Source of the DNA: Streptomyces caelestis
GTDB taxonomy: Bacteria; Actinomycetota; Actinomycetes; Streptomycetales; Streptomycetaceae
Direction of reading: 5' to 3'
Length of the DNA: 64,000 nucleotides
Assembly (NCBI RefSeq): GCF_001279005.1
Contig: NZ_LGCN01000074.1
Location: 1 to 64,000, forward strand
Translations under genes and position numbers: made by a program
In this document: piece by piece, positions 14,849 to 23,518 of the stretch
Numbering within the stretch: position 1 is the first letter of the stretch
How the letters are laid out: every line of letters begins with the position of its first letter
The notes under the pieces: model-generated
Database searches by the model: none
The model's input: only the letters and a program-made list of their open reading frames with translations
What the model was told of the DNA's origin: nothing

Positions 14849-16603
14849 TCAGTTCGCGTTGACCAGGTCGTGTGCCGGTACGGTCACCGTCCGTTTGCCC
14901 GGCTTGCCACCGAGCACGATCTTCCGCAGGGCGCTGTTGTTGTCGAGGCTGGTCTCCTTCAGCCGCTTCTCCGGGTTGGCCAGCACCTGGATGTAGTACG
15001 TGCCGTTGGGCACGTCCGTGATGTCGAAGGACTGGCCGGGCAGGTCCTGTGAGTACGTGTCACCGGAGCCGACGTCCAGCACCTCCCGGACGGAGATCGA
15101 GTTCTCCACACCGCAGGCGGTGGACAGATCGGTGTTGAACGGATGCCAGTTGGCGTTCTTCACCGTGTAGTCGATCGCGTCGGTGTTCGCGAGGCAGAAG
15201 GCCTCCTTACCGCTGCGTACGGCCTCCTTCTTGTCCGCCTTCAGCAGTCGGTAGCTGGCGAAGTCCGTGAAGTGCCAGTGCATGTGGCCCGGGCGGGGGT
15301 CCCATTCCATGGTGCCGGTCGGGGTGTAGCCGACCTGCTTGCCCTTGGCGTCGTAGAAGTACTGGTAGGCGTCCATCTTGGGCTTGCCGGGCGACCGGAA
15401 GCCGTCCACCACCAGCTGCGCCGGACCGGCGTTCCACACGTTGGCGCTGAAAGCCAGGTAGTCCTTGCCGGGGATGTCCTTCGCGCCGTCGCTGACGACG
15501 ATGCCGTAGGCCGGCAGCGAGCGCAGGTCGGGCTTGGGGACGGCCGGGACGGAGGCCTTGCCGGCGGGCCGCTTCGACAGCGGCTGCAGCGCCGGCGCCT
15601 TGCGCGAGCCGTCGGTCCGGCCGTCCGTGTCGCCCACTCGCGTCGAGCGTGCGGCCTGCTGCTTCTTCAGCGCCCACGGCAGAGCGGGTGGTGCCGCCTT
15701 CAGCGGCCCGTGGCCCACGTTGTACGAGGGGCCCGCGCCGCTCGTGACCGGCGCGGCGGCCTGGGCGGGTGTCGGGGTGTGTCCCGGCCCGTGGCCCGTG
15801 TGCGCGGCCGGCGCCCGGTGGGCGGCTCCGTGACCGGCGTGCTCGTCCGAGGCGGAGGACCGGGCCGCCGACCCGGCGGCGTCCCGCTCGTCCTCGTAGC
15901 TCCGCTCCTGCACGGTCACCTTGACCGTGGCCGGCTTGTCGGCGATGCCGAACAGGTCACGGTACTTCTTGGCGACCCCGATCCTGGCGGTGTAGGTGCC
16001 GGCCGCCAGCGCGACCGGATCGGTGTAGGAACCCGCGTAGGTGTTGGCCGCCCAGCCCTTCTCGACGCCCCATACCGAACCGAGGGTGAACGGGTTGGTG
16101 GAGCAGCTCTCCGGATACTTCGAGGTGGCGGGCGCGTCGGGCCGCACCCGGCCGCTGGCGTTGTTCGGGCAGAAGTCCTCGCTCCGGGTGAGGACCTTCC
16201 TGCCCGCCTTGTCCGTGATCGTGATCTCCGCGAAGCCCCGCAGTCCGGAGAAGTCCCGCACTGTGCCCTTGGGCAGGACCTTGGCCTTGGCCTTGCCGCC
16301 TTCGTACACGGTCTGGGTGATGGTCACCGGGTCCTTGTAGGACTTCCGGGTCACCTTCAGCTCCAGTGGCGTCTTCTCGGCGGTGAGGTAGGTGCCGAGG
16401 TCGAGGTAGACGCCCGGGTCTTCCTTCCAGGAGGTGAGCGTGATCGAGGTGGTCGCGGCGATGAGGCTCAGCCTGGGTCCGGTCGCCGCTTTCGCCGGCT
16501 CCGCGGTGGCGGCCACCAGCCCCGCCGTCACGGCCATGGCGGCGACGGCCGTGGTGCCGGCGAGCAGCGGGCGCCGCAGCCGGATGGTGCGCGTTCTGGT
16601 CAT
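14849..16603 (-). CDS. Secreted lysyl-oxidase-like copper protein
   Basis: A 584-aa exported protein. An Arg-rich signal peptide (MTRTRTIRLRRPLLAG ... cut near AKA) leads into an N-terminal beta-rich domain of about 230 residues, then a long His/Ala/Pro linker rich in AGHG-type repeats, and a C-terminal lysyl-oxidase domain. The latter contains the copper-ligand cluster HMHWHF and paired cysteines (AFCLAN, STACGVE). Lysyl oxidases deaminate lysine side chains to aldehydes and cross-link proteins; bacterial members are scarcely characterised. The His-rich linker could store or deliver copper. ATG at 16603 fits the signal peptide. No copper chaperone gene is adjacent. Confidence 0.88.
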   Translation of the reverse strand: MTRTRTIRLRRPLLAGTTAVAAMAVTAGLVAATAEPAKAATGPRLSLIAATTSITLTSWKEDPGVYLDLGTYLTAEKTPLELKVTRKSYKDPVTITQTVYEGGKAKAKVLPKGTVRDFSGLRGFAEITITDKAGRKVLTRSEDFCPNNASGRVRPDAPATSKYPESCSTNPFTLGSVWGVEKGWAANTYAGSYTDPVALAAGTYTARIGVAKKYRDLFGIADKPATVKVTVQERSYEDERDAAGSAARSSASDEHAGHGAAHRAPAAHTGHGPGHTPTPAQAAAPVTSGAGPSYNVGHGPLKAAPPALPWALKKQQAARSTRVGDTDGRTDGSRKAPALQPLSKRPAGKASVPAVPKPDLRSLPAYGIVVSDGAKDIPGKDYLAFSANVWNAGPAQLVVDGFRSPGKPKMDAYQYFYDAKGKQVGYTPTGTMEWDPRPGHMHWHFTDFASYRLLKADKKEAVRSGKEAFCLANTDAIDYTVKNANWHPFNTDLSTACGVENSISVREVLDVGSGDTYSQDLPGQSFDITDVPNGTYYIQVLANPEKRLKETSLDNNSALRKIVLGGKPGKRTVTVPAHDLVNAN

Positions 16604-17121
16604 CGGTCCCTCGTCCTTCGGATGCGGTGGAAAGGAAGCGGGCGGTCGGCGGCCCGGCTTGTCGGCCGAGCCGGGAAAGCCGCCGCGCGGGCGGGGTGAC
16701 GGGCACTCGTCGTGCCCGCGCCGTAAGAGGGGTGGACCGGATGCCCGGTTGTCAGGCGGTGGAAAATCGTGGGGTGTTGACCGGATCGCCGCATCGCGGA
16801 CGGCATCAGGCCGAAGTTTCGGGTACGGCTTCCCCGGCGGCGGGCCTTCTGATAGAAGCGGCTCGATGCCCCGGGCCGAGGGGCCGGCATGGTCGAACCT
16901 GCCCACACCCTCCCGGTGCGCGTCGGCACGTCCGGCGATCCGGCCTTCACCGTCCTGGTGGAGGGAGTGCGGGACGCGCCGCCGGAGTCCCGCCCTCGGT
17001 GCCCCGGCAGAGCGTGTCACGACCGGAAAACCGACCGGCATCACAGATCGTCGCGCCTCCGCAGGCGCTGCGGCGGCCTGTGGCCTGTACGCCTTGCGTG
17101 ATCACAGGGGACTCCCCAGCG
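16604..17121. other. Long intergenic region without a supported gene
   Basis: About 520 bp upstream of the lysyl-oxidase-like gene. Open frames here have poor codon bias and no recognisable motif. It should contain that gene's promoter; nothing else is evident. Confidence 0.5.
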
Positions 17122-17433
17122 TCATGGGCCGATGCCGAGGGGGCCCTCCCCGCGAAGTCGGCTTTCGTCGATCAGGCTCGCGATCGGTGAGCAGCCCTGT
17201 GGAGCAGTCGCCGTGGTAGGTGCGTTCCAGGCGATGACCAGCACGTCCTCACCCTCCAGGTCGGCGCCGTCGGCCACGGAGACTCGAACGACGGGCTGTC
17301 CCGCGAGGGCACCGGGATCAGCGACCACGCGCTCGAAGACCTCAGGACCCTGCGCGATCAGCCAGCCGGGGAAGTGGTCGAAGCCGTCGTCAGAGCAGTC
17401 ACCGTCGGCGATGTGGGCAGCGGCCCGCAGAAG
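17122..17433 (-). pseudogene. Truncated DUF4240 gene (5' end lost)
   Basis: The reading frame contains AAHIADGDCSDDGFDHF and GWLIAQGPEVFERVVADP, which match the conserved centre of DUF4240 proteins (usual form GGCSDDGFDYFRGWLI). The N-terminal half is absent: similarity stops near 17433, where similarity to an Rrf2 regulator begins on the other strand. The C-terminal portion also degrades after VIAWNAP. An in-frame ATG at 17475 lies antisense to the Rrf2 sequence and is fortuitous. It is read as the remains of a divergent gene pair joined by a deletion. Confidence 0.65.
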
Positions 17434-17439
17434 GCTGGT

Positions 17440-17848
17440 GGTCGCGGCCGGCGTCAACACCAACCCCGTGATCATCCGGCGCCGCCTTGGTGACCTACGG
17501 CGAGCCGGCCTGGTGGAGGTCCGCCACGGCGCCGGCGCGGGCTGGAGTCCGGCCCGTGAACCCGAGAAGATCACCCTGCTCGAGGTGTATGACGCCGTGG
17601 ACGCCCAGCCGACGTTCGGCCTGCACCACACCGATCCCCATCCGGAGTGTCCGGTCGGTCGAGGCATCCGGCCCGCCCTGAGCGGGGTCTACGACCGGGT
17701 CGAGCGGGTCATGCGGCAGGAGCCGGCGAACACGTCGATCGCCGATGTGCTTCGCGAGACGCTGGTGAACCAGCCGGCAGGCCGGTGGCGGGCAGCCACC
17801 GCACCGCTTGTCGTGACAAAAAAGTCGCAACAACTGAACGAGGAGTGA
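17440..17848 (+). pseudogene. Rrf2-family regulator lacking its N-terminus
   Basis: From 17440 the frame reads VAAGVNTNPVIIRRRLGDLRRAGLV, the recognition-helix region of Rrf2-type winged-helix regulators, then GAGAGW, ITLLEVYDAVD and HPECPVGRGIRPAL, all family landmarks, ending at 17848. The first 30-35 residues of the DNA-binding domain are missing, replaced by DUF4240 remnant sequence. ATG at 17411 could start a truncated 145-aa product but has no ribosome binding site. It lies 5 bp before the NIPSNAP gene, so an intact ancestor probably regulated that gene. Confidence 0.65.
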
Positions 17849-17853
17849 GACCG

Positions 17854-18591
17854 GTGAGAGTCCTGCGGTGTCCAGTCGTCGAACTGCGGCAGTACACGCT
17901 GCACCCCGGACAGCGAGACGCACTGATCGGCCTGTTCGACCGCGAGTTCGTCGAGTCCCAGGAGGCGGTGGGCGCGACCGTCCTGGGGCAGTTCCGTGAC
18001 CTGGACGACCCCGACCGGTTCGTCTGGCTCCGCGGCTTCGAGGACATGCCGCGCCGCGCCGAGGCCCTGGAGAGCTTCTACGGCGGGCCGGTCTGGCAGG
18101 CACACCGCGACGAGGCGAACGCGACGATGGCCGACTCCGACGACGTGCTGCTGCTGCGGCCGGCCTCGGCGCGCGGGGGCTTCCCGGCGCCGGTCGGCGC
18201 CCGGCCGGCCCCCGGCGAGCCGGCGCCGTGGCCACCGTCGCTCGTCCTCGCCACGATCTGGTACGGCCACGTCCCGTTCGACACGGCGTTCGCCGAGTTC
18301 TTCCAGCAGTGCGTACGACCCGTACTGGCCGAGACCGGCGGCGAGCCGGTGGCGTACCTGCAGTCGGAGCACGCCCCGAACAGCTTCCCGGCGCTGCCGG
18401 TACGGGTGGACGAGGAGGTCTTCGTATGGTTCGCACGTTTCACCGACGAAGCCCACGTCGACCACCATCTGAATCGCCTGCAGCGCTCAGAACGCTGGCG
18501 CGAGGAGATCCTGCCCGCCCTTTCGAAACGTTGGGCCAAGGCCCCGCAACGGCTACGGCTGGTACCCACCGAGCGGTCGATACTGCGATGA
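17854..18591 (+). CDS. NIPSNAP-family protein
   Basis: A 245-aa protein with a NIPSNAP (dimeric alpha/beta barrel) fold in its first half: VVELRQYTLHPGQRDALIGLFD, then FRDLDDPDRFVWLRGFEDM and a DEANATMADSDDVLLLRP stretch. The second half resembles a second barrel repeat (FVWFARFTDEAHVDHHL). GTG at 17854 is preceded by AGGAG and follows the Rrf2 remnant by 5 bp. Bacterial NIPSNAP proteins are small-molecule-binding or monooxygenase-like, without a settled reaction. The gene itself looks intact, but its probable cognate regulator is broken. Confidence 0.85.
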   Translation: MRVLRCPVVELRQYTLHPGQRDALIGLFDREFVESQEAVGATVLGQFRDLDDPDRFVWLRGFEDMPRRAEALESFYGGPVWQAHRDEANATMADSDDVLLLRPASARGGFPAPVGARPAPGEPAPWPPSLVLATIWYGHVPFDTAFAEFFQQCVRPVLAETGGEPVAYLQSEHAPNSFPALPVRVDEEVFVWFARFTDEAHVDHHLNRLQRSERWREEILPALSKRWAKAPQRLRLVPTERSILR

Positions 18592-18669
18592 GTCCCAGGG
18601 AGCAAGGGGACAGAAGGCGTCCTCCTCACCGCCGCCACAGGAGCGGGACCGATCCGGAACCGCCGGCGA

Positions 18670-19206
18670 TCACTCGCGATGAATCCGGCAGGCCCTGGCT
18701 TCGAACTCCGCCACGGGGACGGTGATCGCGGGACCGCCGCCGTCGCCCTCGACGTCGTCATAACGCACCATCCCCGGGGTGAGCCGGTCCTGGTCGGCCA
18801 GGGTGAAGGAGACGCCGCTCGACGACCACGCGTTGTCCTTGGTCCAGCCGTAGAGGACGTAGTCGGTTTCAGCGGTGAGCGGAGCGAGAGATCCAGTGGC
18901 GGCCCAGCCGGCGGATGGGGAATCGAGTATCCACGTGGCGAGACCGGCCGTGAGGGGGCGGTCGGCGGTCCATGAACCGACGATCTCCTCACCGTCGACG
19001 TCGGTGCCGTCCACGGAGAGGGTCGCGCCATCGATCCGATGCCCGCAGATCATCATGACACCGAGCAGACGGCCGTCGGCGGTCACGGAGACGCCGGCGA
19101 CGGCGTCGACGGGCACCGTGCACCCTGAGCTTGCGGTCAGGGCCACGCCGATCGCGACGACGCCAGCCAAGCGCCGGAGTACCGGCCGTGGAACGATCGA
19201 CCGCAC
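18670..19206 (-). CDS. Probable lipoprotein, hypothetical
   Basis: A 178-aa exported protein. GTG at 19206 has AAGGGGG upstream. The signal segment (VLRRLAGVVAIGVALTASSGC) ends in a Cys at about residue 26 that could be lipidated, although Ser rather than Leu sits at -3. The mature protein is strand-rich, with WTADRPL, DYVLYGWTKDNAW and VRYDDVEGDG, and ends with a Cys-containing RACRIHRE. No enzymatic motif is visible. Homologues of this layout are common uncharacterised Streptomyces surface proteins. It is convergent with the NIPSNAP gene. Confidence 0.75.
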   Translation of the reverse strand: MRSIVPRPVLRRLAGVVAIGVALTASSGCTVPVDAVAGVSVTADGRLLGVMMICGHRIDGATLSVDGTDVDGEEIVGSWTADRPLTAGLATWILDSPSAGWAATGSLAPLTAETDYVLYGWTKDNAWSSSGVSFTLADQDRLTPGMVRYDDVEGDGGGPAITVPVAEFEARACRIHRE

Positions 19207-19469
19207 AAAGCCCCCTTGCCGGGGGATCGCTCTTTGTCGTACCCCCTGTATGCCGGATGGTAGGGACGACCCGCACCGAGTCGCAGCGCCGCCACCCACC
19301 CGTTGCGCCCTCGTTGTGGCCTTGTGGCCGCCCGGCTGCCTCAGCCCGGGGGACGGTGACGTCGCCCGGGACCTCCTGCGCGAGGTGGCGCTTGCCGCTC
19401 CTCGTCGGCGGCCTGCGGCAGCCGGCTTCGACTTCGTCGACCGCCTCAACGCGGAACGCGCCGATGAGG

Positions 19470-19690
19470 TTCTCCCACCGGGCCACGTCGAGTGGTTCGG
19501 CCCGCTCACGCGGGCGCCGCGGTTGCTCCCGCATGACGGGAGGGCGGACGGCGGCGCGCCGGCGCAGGACGGCTTCGTGAGTGACCAGCCACAGCGTCAG
19601 CGGCTGTCGGGCCGGGCAAGCACCGCGTACCGTCCGGACTGCCCCCCGGCCCACTCGGCGACGCTCCAGCAGTTCCCGCGCGGTAGGTCC
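19470..19690 (-). pseudogene. Remnant of an XRE/DUF5753 regulator
   Basis: The minus strand reads LTLWLVTHEAVLRR followed by VMREQPRRPRERAE, close to the DUF5753 core (LTLW-V--EA-LRR ... VMREQLRHLRE). No HTH domain precedes it and no intact continuation follows, and codon quality falls on both sides. The surrounding 19207-19853 interval contains no other supportable gene. Read as decayed; confidence is limited because the match is short. Confidence 0.4.
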
Positions 19691-19853
19691 GACAGCGGCC
19701 CCGGCAGCAAGTCCCTCACTCGACACCGGGGTTCGACCCGCGAACCGGCTCGCCGTCCGGGACATCGGAATCTCGAACACCTCCTGCCGGCAGGCCGGGT
19801 CTACGCTGCGACCTGCGGTCACCGCATGCTCTTCGGTCTTCACACAGCGGTGA

Positions 19854-20405
19854 TCAGCCGGTGGTCGCCCCGTCCCTCAGTCGGTTTCCCGGCAAGACCG
19901 CAGGCTCCGGCCGGAGCACCAGGTCGCGCTGATACCAGGTGCCCGGTTCACCGCTGAGGTGGGCCGGGTCGGCCGGGCCGACAGGGACGAACCCGGCCTT
20001 GGTCAGCACCCTTTGGGACGCGGCATTGCGGCGGGCGGAGGCCGCCCGCAAGGTGCGCAGCCCGTGCTGGGCCGCCGCCAGCCGGCACAGCTCCCGGACG
20101 GCCGCGGTCGCCACGCCACGGCCGGCGACATGCTGGGCGACCCGATAGCCGAGTTCCGCGGTGTGGCCCTCGATGTCGACCAGGTTGAACCTGCCGAGCA
20201 CCGAGCCGTCCTCGGCGACGAGCACGTGGAAGGCGCAGACGCCGGCTGCCTGCTCAGCCAGCAAGGCGTTGTAGCGGGCGGTGAACCGGTCGAAGAAGTC
20301 GCCGCCGCGGTCGGGGACCGAGGCGGCGAAGTAGGCGCGGTTCGCCGACTCGAAGGCCAGGACCGCCGGGGCATGACCGGCATGCAGCCGCTTTAGCTCG
20401 GGCAT
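19854..20405 (-). CDS. GNAT N-acetyltransferase
   Basis: A 183-aa GNAT-family acetyltransferase. The acetyl-CoA motif region is VAQHVAGRGVATAAVREL, with the late ASQRVLTKAGF motif. The N-terminal MPELKRLHAGHAPAVLAFE fits ribosomal-protein-alanine-acetyltransferase-like members (RimJ type). ATG at 20405. It stands alone; its substrate cannot be told from sequence. Confidence 0.87.
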   Translation of the reverse strand: MPELKRLHAGHAPAVLAFESANRAYFAASVPDRGGDFFDRFTARYNALLAEQAAGVCAFHVLVAEDGSVLGRFNLVDIEGHTAELGYRVAQHVAGRGVATAAVRELCRLAAAQHGLRTLRAASARRNAASQRVLTKAGFVPVGPADPAHLSGEPGTWYQRDLVLRPEPAVLPGNRLRDGATTG

Positions 20406-20613
20406 GGCCCGACCTTACCCGGACAGCGCGCCGTGGCCACCTGAGTTTCCGGCAGCGGCGCAGAGTCCCAGGCACCAAGCACCAAGCACACGACGCTCCA
20501 CGACCGGAGCACCAGGCACCCCGAAGATCGCAGGAAGCGGTGTGTTCCGTGTGTCAGCCCAGCTCAAGGCACTTGTGCATACGGCAAGGAAGCCTCCGTT
20601 CCGTCTGGGCCCA

Positions 20614-20629
20614 TTTTGTCTAGACCTCT
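20614..20629. promoter_or_regulatory. DasR-like operator upstream of GH3 gene
   Basis: TTGTCTAGACCT at 20616-20627 has the palindromic core GTCTAGAC of the dasR-responsive element (consensus about TGGTCTAGACCA). It lies about 105 bp before the start of a GH3 N-acetylhexosaminidase-type gene, a class of gene known to be controlled by the GlcNAc repressor DasR. Assignment rests on the match and the downstream function. Confidence 0.6.
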
Positions 20630-20728
20630 TGTCCCGACCGTGATCTGCGGCTACGTTTCCCGCCGTTCGGAGTACTTCGCGTTTCCTTCGACCCCGTTGA
20701 TGAGCAAGGCCGGAAGGAGCATGTCCGC

Positions 20729-22555
20729 ATGCAGGACCGAGGTCTGTCCAGGCGAGCCGTTCTCACCTCCGCGACCGTGGTCGCCGCGAGTGCAACGGGT
20801 GTCGTGGGTGCGGCGGCCACCCCCGCGGTCGCGCACAAACGTGACAACCGCCTCAAGAGGATCATCTCCAGGATGAGCATCGAGGCGAAGATCGGCCAGT
20901 TGTTCGTGCCGTACTTCTACGGTGCGTCCGCGACTTCTCCCAGCCGGTTCGACCAGGACCGCAACCTCAGGGAACTCGGCGTCCGCACCGTGGCCGAGCT
21001 CATCGCCAAGTACCACATCGGCGGTGTCATCTACTTCTCCGGCTGGACCAACAACATCCAGAACCCCCGGCAGATCGCGGACCTGACGAACGGTGTGCAG
21101 CGGGCATCGCTCGCCCTGCCCACCCCCGTCCCGTCCTTGATCTCCATCGACCAGGAGCACGGGGCCAACGTCCGCATCGGCGGCGGCGCCACCCAACTGC
21201 CCGGCGCGATGGCGCTCGGCGCGGGTCGCTCGCTCTCCGACGCGCGCACCGCCGGACGGATATCGGGTACCGAACTCGCCGCCCTGGGCATCCACCAGAA
21301 CTTCGCCCCGGTCGCCGACGTCAACGTCAATCCGGCCAACCCCGTCATCAACGTCCGCTCCTTCGGCGCCGACGCCCGCGAGGTCGCTCGTATGGTGGCG
21401 GCCCAGGTGACGGGATATCAGCAGGCCGGCGTCGTGGCCTGCGCCAAGCACTTCCCGGGTCACGGGGACACCGGGGAGGACAGCCACACCGGGCTGCCCG
21501 TGATCACCCACACCCGCGAGGAGTGGGACCGCATCGACGCCCCGCCCTTCAAGGCCGCGATCGCCGCCGGTGTCGACTCGATCATGACCGCGCACCTCCA
21601 GGTCCCCGCGCTCGACCCCAGCGACGAACCGGCCACCCTGTCGCCCGCGATCCTCCAGGGCGTGCTGCGCGACGAACTCGGCTTCGACGGCGTGATCGTC
21701 ACCGACGCCCTCAACATGGCAGGCGTGCGCACCAAGTACGGCGACGACCGCGTGCCCGTCCTCGCCCTCAAGGCCGGCGCCGACCAACTGCTGTTCCCGC
21801 CGGACATCGACATCGCCTACAACGGCGTCCTGGCCGCCGTCCGCAGCGGAGAGATCCCCGAGGACCGACTCGACGCCTCGGTCCTGCGGATCCTGCGGCT
21901 CAAGGACAAGGTCGGCCTGCTCAGCGGCAGCCCTTACCTCTCCCCGAAGGAGGTCGACCGGGTCGTCGGCGCCCGCAAGCACCGGCTCGCCGCCGCCCGG
22001 ATCGCCGAGCGCACCACCACCCTGCTGGTCAACGAGGACGAGGCGCTCCCGCTGCGCCGCCGGCAGAAGAAGCTGCTCGTGGTCGGCGCCGACCCGGCCT
22101 TCCCGACCGACGACACCCGCACCACGGTGCCCGAGCTGGCCAGGGCGTTCGACGAACTGGGCTACAGCACCACCCACCTCGCCACCGGACGGACGCCCGA
22201 CGCGGCGAAGATCGACGAGGCCGTGGCCGCCGCACAGGGACGTGACGCGGTGGTGGTCACCACCGACAACGTCGACGCCACCAGCGCCCAGCGCACCCTG
22301 GTGTCCCGGCTGCTCACGACGGGCGTCCCGGTCGTCCACCTCGCGGTGCGCAACCCCTACGACATCGCCCACCTCGGCGACGTCCCGGCCTCACTCGTCT
22401 CCTACTGCTGGACCGAAGTCGAACTGCGCGCCGCCGCCCGGGTGATCGCCGGACGGGTCGAGCCGCGCGGCAAACTGCCCGTGCCCGTCCAGCGGGCCGA
22501 CGACCCGGCCAAGGTCCTTTTCCGCTCCGGGCACGGCCTGTCCTACGACGACTGA
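20729..22555 (+). CDS. Secreted GH3 beta-N-acetylhexosaminidase
   Basis: A 608-aa exported glycoside hydrolase family 3 enzyme of the NagZ/N-acetylglucosaminidase branch. A Tat-like signal (LSRRAVLTSATVVAA, cut after AVA) precedes the barrel. The subfamily signature KHFPGHGDTGEDSHTGLP holds the His/Asp acid-base dyad, and VIVTDALNM carries the expected nucleophile Asp. A C-terminal alpha/beta sandwich domain (about 400-600) is present. ATG at 20729 has GGAAGGAG 9 nt upstream. It should release GlcNAc from chitin oligomers or peptidoglycan fragments outside the cell. The upstream GTCTAGAC box suggests GlcNAc-responsive control. Confidence 0.93.
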   Translation: MQDRGLSRRAVLTSATVVAASATGVVGAAATPAVAHKRDNRLKRIISRMSIEAKIGQLFVPYFYGASATSPSRFDQDRNLRELGVRTVAELIAKYHIGGVIYFSGWTNNIQNPRQIADLTNGVQRASLALPTPVPSLISIDQEHGANVRIGGGATQLPGAMALGAGRSLSDARTAGRISGTELAALGIHQNFAPVADVNVNPANPVINVRSFGADAREVARMVAAQVTGYQQAGVVACAKHFPGHGDTGEDSHTGLPVITHTREEWDRIDAPPFKAAIAAGVDSIMTAHLQVPALDPSDEPATLSPAILQGVLRDELGFDGVIVTDALNMAGVRTKYGDDRVPVLALKAGADQLLFPPDIDIAYNGVLAAVRSGEIPEDRLDASVLRILRLKDKVGLLSGSPYLSPKEVDRVVGARKHRLAAARIAERTTTLLVNEDEALPLRRRQKKLLVVGADPAFPTDDTRTTVPELARAFDELGYSTTHLATGRTPDAAKIDEAVAAAQGRDAVVVTTDNVDATSAQRTLVSRLLTTGVPVVHLAVRNPYDIAHLGDVPASLVSYCWTEVELRAAARVIAGRVEPRGKLPVPVQRADDPAKVLFRSGHGLSYDD

Positions 22556-22756
22556 CCGAACAGGTCCACCGGTTCCGCCGGGTACCGGACTTACCCGGCG
22601 AGGAGGGGCACGGTGGCGTCATCGGCTCGGTGCCGCGGCTCGCCGCTCGGCGGCGTGAAGCAGTACGCCGCGCAGCGGAACCGGCCGCTCCGGCCCCGGT
22701 CGAGGCGAACAACGCGGATCCATGCCCGCAGCCGGGGTCGGAGCGGGCCGAAGAAG

Positions 22757-22990
22757 TGTCAGCCGGGAACGGCGGATCACGGGTTCGACGGTGTGCGTCG
22801 TCGCGGCGGCGATGTCCGCGCCGTCGAGCGCCTCGGCACAGGTGGGCACGGCCCGGGCTTCGCCCACCAGTACGGCTGGGAGCTCCTCGGCCAGGGCGAC
22901 GGCCTTCGCCGGATCCCGGCCGGCGAAGCGGATCTGTCGGGTCGGGCGGACCCGACAGATCGCGCGGGCGTGGAACCGGGCCTGCACACC
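22757..22990 (-). pseudogene. Ornithine cyclodeaminase / mu-crystallin fragment
   Basis: The minus strand reads GVQARFHARAICRVRP, then IRFAGRDPAKAVALAEEL and EALDGADIAAATTHTVEPVIRR. This is the NAD-binding Rossmann centre of ornithine cyclodeaminase/mu-crystallin proteins (GVQAR-H, GRD, GADI---ATH). The N-terminal third and the C-terminal part are missing and flanking sequence in the same frame is not family-like. Best read as a decayed gene fragment of about 78 codons. Confidence 0.6.
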
Positions 22991-23034
22991 GGTGTACGCC
23001 GGCATCGGCCGCTTCCCCGCGGGAGGGGTCGTCG

Positions 23035-23259
23035 TCACCTCTGCGAACGCCCGGCCTTCTCGAGCCGTCGGTGTGAACGGTCCCCGCCTCGGCTGCGCAG
23101 AGGGACGCCCGCCTCCGTGAGCACCTGGTGGACGAACCCGTACGACCGCCCGTGCGCCTCGGCGACGGCCCGTATGGACAGGCCGTTCTCGTACTGCTTC
23201 TTCATCTCCCGCATGAGCTCCTCGCGGGCCGCACCCGTGATCTGCTTGCCCTTGTCCAC
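23035..23259 (-). CDS. Small helix-turn-helix DNA-binding protein
   Basis: A 74-aa basic protein. GTG at 23259 is preceded by AAGGAGACG. The centre reads YENGLSIRAVAEAHGRSYGFVHQVLTEAGVPLR, a resolvase/Hin-type helix-turn-helix with an Arg-rich C-terminal tail. Very similar small proteins (starting DKGKQITG) recur in Streptomyces genomes and their function is not known. It stands alone, 34 bp from the ornithine cyclodeaminase remnant. Confidence 0.85.
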   Translation of the reverse strand: MDKGKQITGAAREELMREMKKQYENGLSIRAVAEAHGRSYGFVHQVLTEAGVPLRSRGGDRSHRRLEKAGRSQR

Positions 23260-23518
23260 GACTCGTCTCCTTCGGTGATCGACATCCGGCTGTGATCGTC
23301 GTCTACCCCGGACAGGGGACAAGCCACAGAACGAAGACGTGCCGCCGGGGTTCGCGCCCGCCGCCCGCACGGCGATACGCACCTGGCCGGGGGCCACGGG
23401 GGGGGCTCCTCGGAGTCCGAGGCAGGCAAGCATCCCCGAATGACGGAACTATTGTAGGAGCGGCAGATTTTCCTACACGCGGGAGACGTCAGCGTGCCGT
23501 GCGACATGCGGGAGTGAC

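Noticed and set aside
16889..17101. Short plus-strand frame that could be a small gene
   Set aside because: No ribosome binding site, Arg/Cys-rich tail and no recognisable motif.
20651..22372. Minus-strand open frame of 573 codons opposite the GH3 gene
   Set aside because: Shadow of a GH3 gene with all catalytic motifs intact on the plus strand.
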